From assembly GCA_013698495.1 (NCBI GenBank), contig JACCUV010000152.1, forward strand, positions 1 to 5,781: DNA of 5,781 bases, read 5' to 3'. Origin of the DNA: Chloroflexia bacterium. GTDB taxonomy: Bacteria > Chloroflexota > Chloroflexia > Thermomicrobiales > UBA6265. The stretch's first letter is position 1, and each line of letters starts with the position of its first letter. Positions 3,718 through 5,781 of this stretch are shown one piece after another. The position numbers were made by a program, and so were the translations under genes. The notes under the pieces were generated by a model that saw nothing but the letters and a program-made list of their open reading frames with translations, had not been told where the DNA came from and did no database searches.

Positions 3718-5781
3718 ATGCGGGCCAAATTCACTCCTGGTCGGCTACCGCCCGCTGCCGCGCTCGAGCCCCCGGCATCCACCTCGGTTGACAACGTTGT
3801 AGCCACGGCCAAGCCTCCGGCCACCGACGGCCAGTTGGAGTCGGTGGACATGCGAGCGAGCTTTACGAGCGACCCAACGTTGAATGCGCTCTTCGCGACG
3901 GGCGCCGTTGGCGTCTGCCTCGCCGGCGAGGACGGAACCGTCATTCGGGTTAATCAACGCCTGCTCGACATCTTTGGGATACCCGCCGACCGCATCGTCG
4001 GGTCGAGTGCATCGAAACTGCTCGATTCCTTTACGATCGTATCGGATCGGCATCGCGAGCTCCTCGCTCGGCACAGCGACGGTACGTCGCCCCGGATCGT
4101 GATTGAAACCACGATCGACCGGCCCGACGGATCGAGCATTTCGATCGCCGGAGATAGTGTCCGAATCCAAAATCCCGTCTCTGGCAAGTGGTGCTATCTC
4201 GGACTCGTTGAGGACACATCCGACCGGCACTCGGCCCAGCGCATGCAGCGCAATTCGGAGGTGCGCATCCAGGCGCTTGTCCAGAATTCGTCGGATATCA
4301 TTGGCATTGTTTCCGAGCAGGGCCGCCTGGATTATGTCACCGACTCAGTCGAGCGGATTTTGGGATACGATCCCGCCTCCCTGCTTGGCCGCGATATCCT
4401 CGGACTGATCGCCGCGGAGTGCCAACCGAGTTTTCAGGATGTCTTCGAAAGCGTGCGGGAAGTCCACCGGCAGCGGGCCCAGGCGTCGACACGGTTCATT
4501 CATGCGAACGGATCGTGGCGATGGATGGAACTCGATTTCACCAACCTGCTCGATGTGCCCAGCGTTGGCGGCGTTGTCGTGACTGCGCGCGATGTCACCA
4601 AACGCAAAACGTTCGAACAGCAACTCGAACGGCTCGCGTACTACGATACGCTGACCGCGTTGCCGAACAGGATGCACTTTCGCGAACGTCTCGAAGCGGC
4701 GCTGGGAAGTCTGGACCGGCCTGGCGCCAACATTGCCGTAGTCTTTCTCGACCTTGACCGTTTCAAGACGATCAATGATCGGTTCGGGCACGATGGCGGC
4801 GATGCGGCCCTCGTCGCGGTCGCTCAGCGCATCCTCGACGCCCTTCGTCCCGGCGAATTGGTGGCGCGGCTGGGTGGCGATGAGTTTGGTTTGCTGATCG
4901 AAAACACCACGCCTGCGCGCGCGATGCACGCAGCCAACCGCGTGCTCGCCGCGATCTCCCGGAAGCACCCGGATCAACACCACAGCTTCAACCTGGCGGC
5001 AACAGCTGGGGTTGCGTTGAGAACTCCCTCTCTCAACCGACCGGCCGAGATTCTGCGGGCGGCCGACATTGCCTTGTACAAGGGGAAGCATGCCGGAGGC
5101 GGGGTGGCGACCCTGTTCCAGTCAGCAATGTACGACGAGGCGCTGGCGCGCGCTGAGCTGGAACGCGATTTGCGGCTCGCGCTCGATCGCCAGGAGATGG
5201 CTCCCTGGTTCCAGCCGGAACTCGACCTCAACACCGGAGACCTCTGCGGGTTCGAAGTCTCCATGCGGTGGCGTCGGCCGGGTTCACACATGTTGACGCC
5301 GGATGCGTTCCTCATTGCAGCGGCCGAACTCGGCATCATCGTGCCGCTGGGTCTGAGCGTACTGCGTTCGGCCTGCAAGCGGCTCGTGGAATGGTCAACC
5401 GCCTATCATCACGTTCGAGCGACCGCGATCGCCTTCAATGTCTCGGCACGTGAAATTGCCCGAATGGACTATGCCGAGCGAATCGTCGAAATCCTCCGCG
5501 AAACCGATCTCGAACCGTCGCGGCTCCGGATTGAGATCGAGGATCGCATTTTCAGGGAGCCCTCGCCCGATCTCGCGCGCTTTGTCGCCGCGATTGCCAG
5601 GTTCGGCATCGACCTGGTGGTCGATGAATTCGGCGGCGGGTACACGTCGTGGCGCCAGTTGCATCGCTGGCAGGTTCATCAGGTCAAAATCGCCCGCGAC
5701 GCGATCGCGGAGGAGGACGACATCGAGGCCAACGTCGCCCTGCTTAAGGGCTTGACCGCCCGCGCCTCAGGCTCGGACATC
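3718..5781 (+). CDS. PAS-PAS-GGDEF-EAL c-di-GMP signalling protein, 3' end cut by the window
   Basis: At least 688 residues, with no stop before the window edge. A Pro/Ala-rich N-terminus (1-45) precedes PAS 1 (about 55-170) and PAS 2 (about 180-295), which ends in the RDVTKRK linker (291-297). The GGDEF domain (about 305-465) begins YYDTLTALPNR and has D345, D347, F349-K350, N353-D354 and an exact G386-GDEF390 active site, so diguanylate cyclase activity (two GTP to c-di-GMP) is likely. The inhibitory site is R377-P-G-E380 instead of RxxD, and the usual GRN near the domain end reads GGG (460-462). The EAL domain (from about 480) is degenerate: E513-V-S replaces EAL, D636-E637 replaces DD and K657-I-A659 replaces KID, while N574 and E606 remain. 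It may therefore bind rather than cleave c-di-GMP. No membrane segment is visible, so it is probably a cytoplasmic sensor, with the PAS domains receiving an unknown signal. Confidence 0.95.
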   Translation, partial: MRAKFTPGRLPPAAALEPPASTSVDNVVATAKPPATDGQLESVDMRASFTSDPTLNALFATGAVGVCLAGEDGTVIRVNQRLLDIFGIPADRIVGSSASKLLDSFTIVSDRHRELLARHSDGTSPRIVIETTIDRPDGSSISIAGDSVRIQNPVSGKWCYLGLVEDTSDRHSAQRMQRNSEVRIQALVQNSSDIIGIVSEQGRLDYVTDSVERILGYDPASLLGRDILGLIAAECQPSFQDVFESVREVHRQRAQASTRFIHANGSWRWMELDFTNLLDVPSVGGVVVTARDVTKRKTFEQQLERLAYYDTLTALPNRMHFRERLEAALGSLDRPGANIAVVFLDLDRFKTINDRFGHDGGDAALVAVAQRILDALRPGELVARLGGDEFGLLIENTTPARAMHAANRVLAAISRKHPDQHHSFNLAATAGVALRTPSLNRPAEILRAADIALYKGKHAGGGVATLFQSAMYDEALARAELERDLRLALDRQEMAPWFQPELDLNTGDLCGFEVSMRWRRPGSHMLTPDAFLIAAAELGIIVPLGLSVLRSACKRLVEWSTAYHHVRATAIAFNVSAREIARMDYAERIVEILRETDLEPSRLRIEIEDRIFREPSPDLARFVAAIARFGIDLVVDEFGGGYTSWRQLHRWQVHQVKIARDAIAEEDDIEANVALLKGLTARASGSDI

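Noticed and set aside
4345..5091. Reverse frame of 248 codons inside the GGDEF gene
   Set aside because: It is a shadow of the well-supported PAS-GGDEF coding frame on the forward strand.

Overview
The window is GC-rich bacterial DNA with three clear protein-coding genes, one probable small gene, and long ORF-poor stretches full of inverted repeats. The host cannot be named from the sequence alone. The Amt protein without a signal peptide and the short inverted-repeat element with CATTCTGA-type ends would fit Chloroflexota such as Thermomicrobia, but that is a weak inference.

Layout. Positions 1-380 have no convincing gene. They hold a strong nested hairpin (127-190) and a 19-bp dyad (260-278) about 100 bp before the first gene. 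At 381-971 (+) is a small P-loop kinase-like ATPase of unknown substrate. Positions 972-1310 are intergenic, with a roughly 148-bp element (1063-1210) bounded by inverted ends. On the minus strand, amtB (2768 down to 1539) encodes a complete ammonium channel. It is followed after 87 bp, in the same direction, by a 46-codon reading frame (1451 down to 1311) for a one-pass membrane peptide with a very good ribosome binding site. Two perfect hairpins lie in that 87-bp gap. Positions 2769-3717 (about 950 bp) separate amtB from a divergent gene and have no credible ORF. They carry a possible amtB operator (2897-2921), a cluster of stem-loops (3272-3443) and an 8-bp dyad (3495-3526). From 3718 (+) to the window end runs a PAS-PAS-GGDEF-EAL protein of at least 688 residues, cut off inside the EAL domain.

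How the parts relate. amtB and the small membrane gene look co-transcribed and would act in ammonium uptake. No glnK (PII) gene is visible next to amtB, although the AmtB C-terminal tail looks normal. The c-di-GMP protein has an intact GGDEF active site, but its EAL domain has lost several metal-binding residues, which suggests a diguanylate cyclase with a non-catalytic EAL domain. The kinase gene stands alone. I saw no CRISPR array, rRNA, tRNA, transposase or defence cassette. The least explained parts are the small gene after amtB and the structured ORF-free DNA at 3272-3526.
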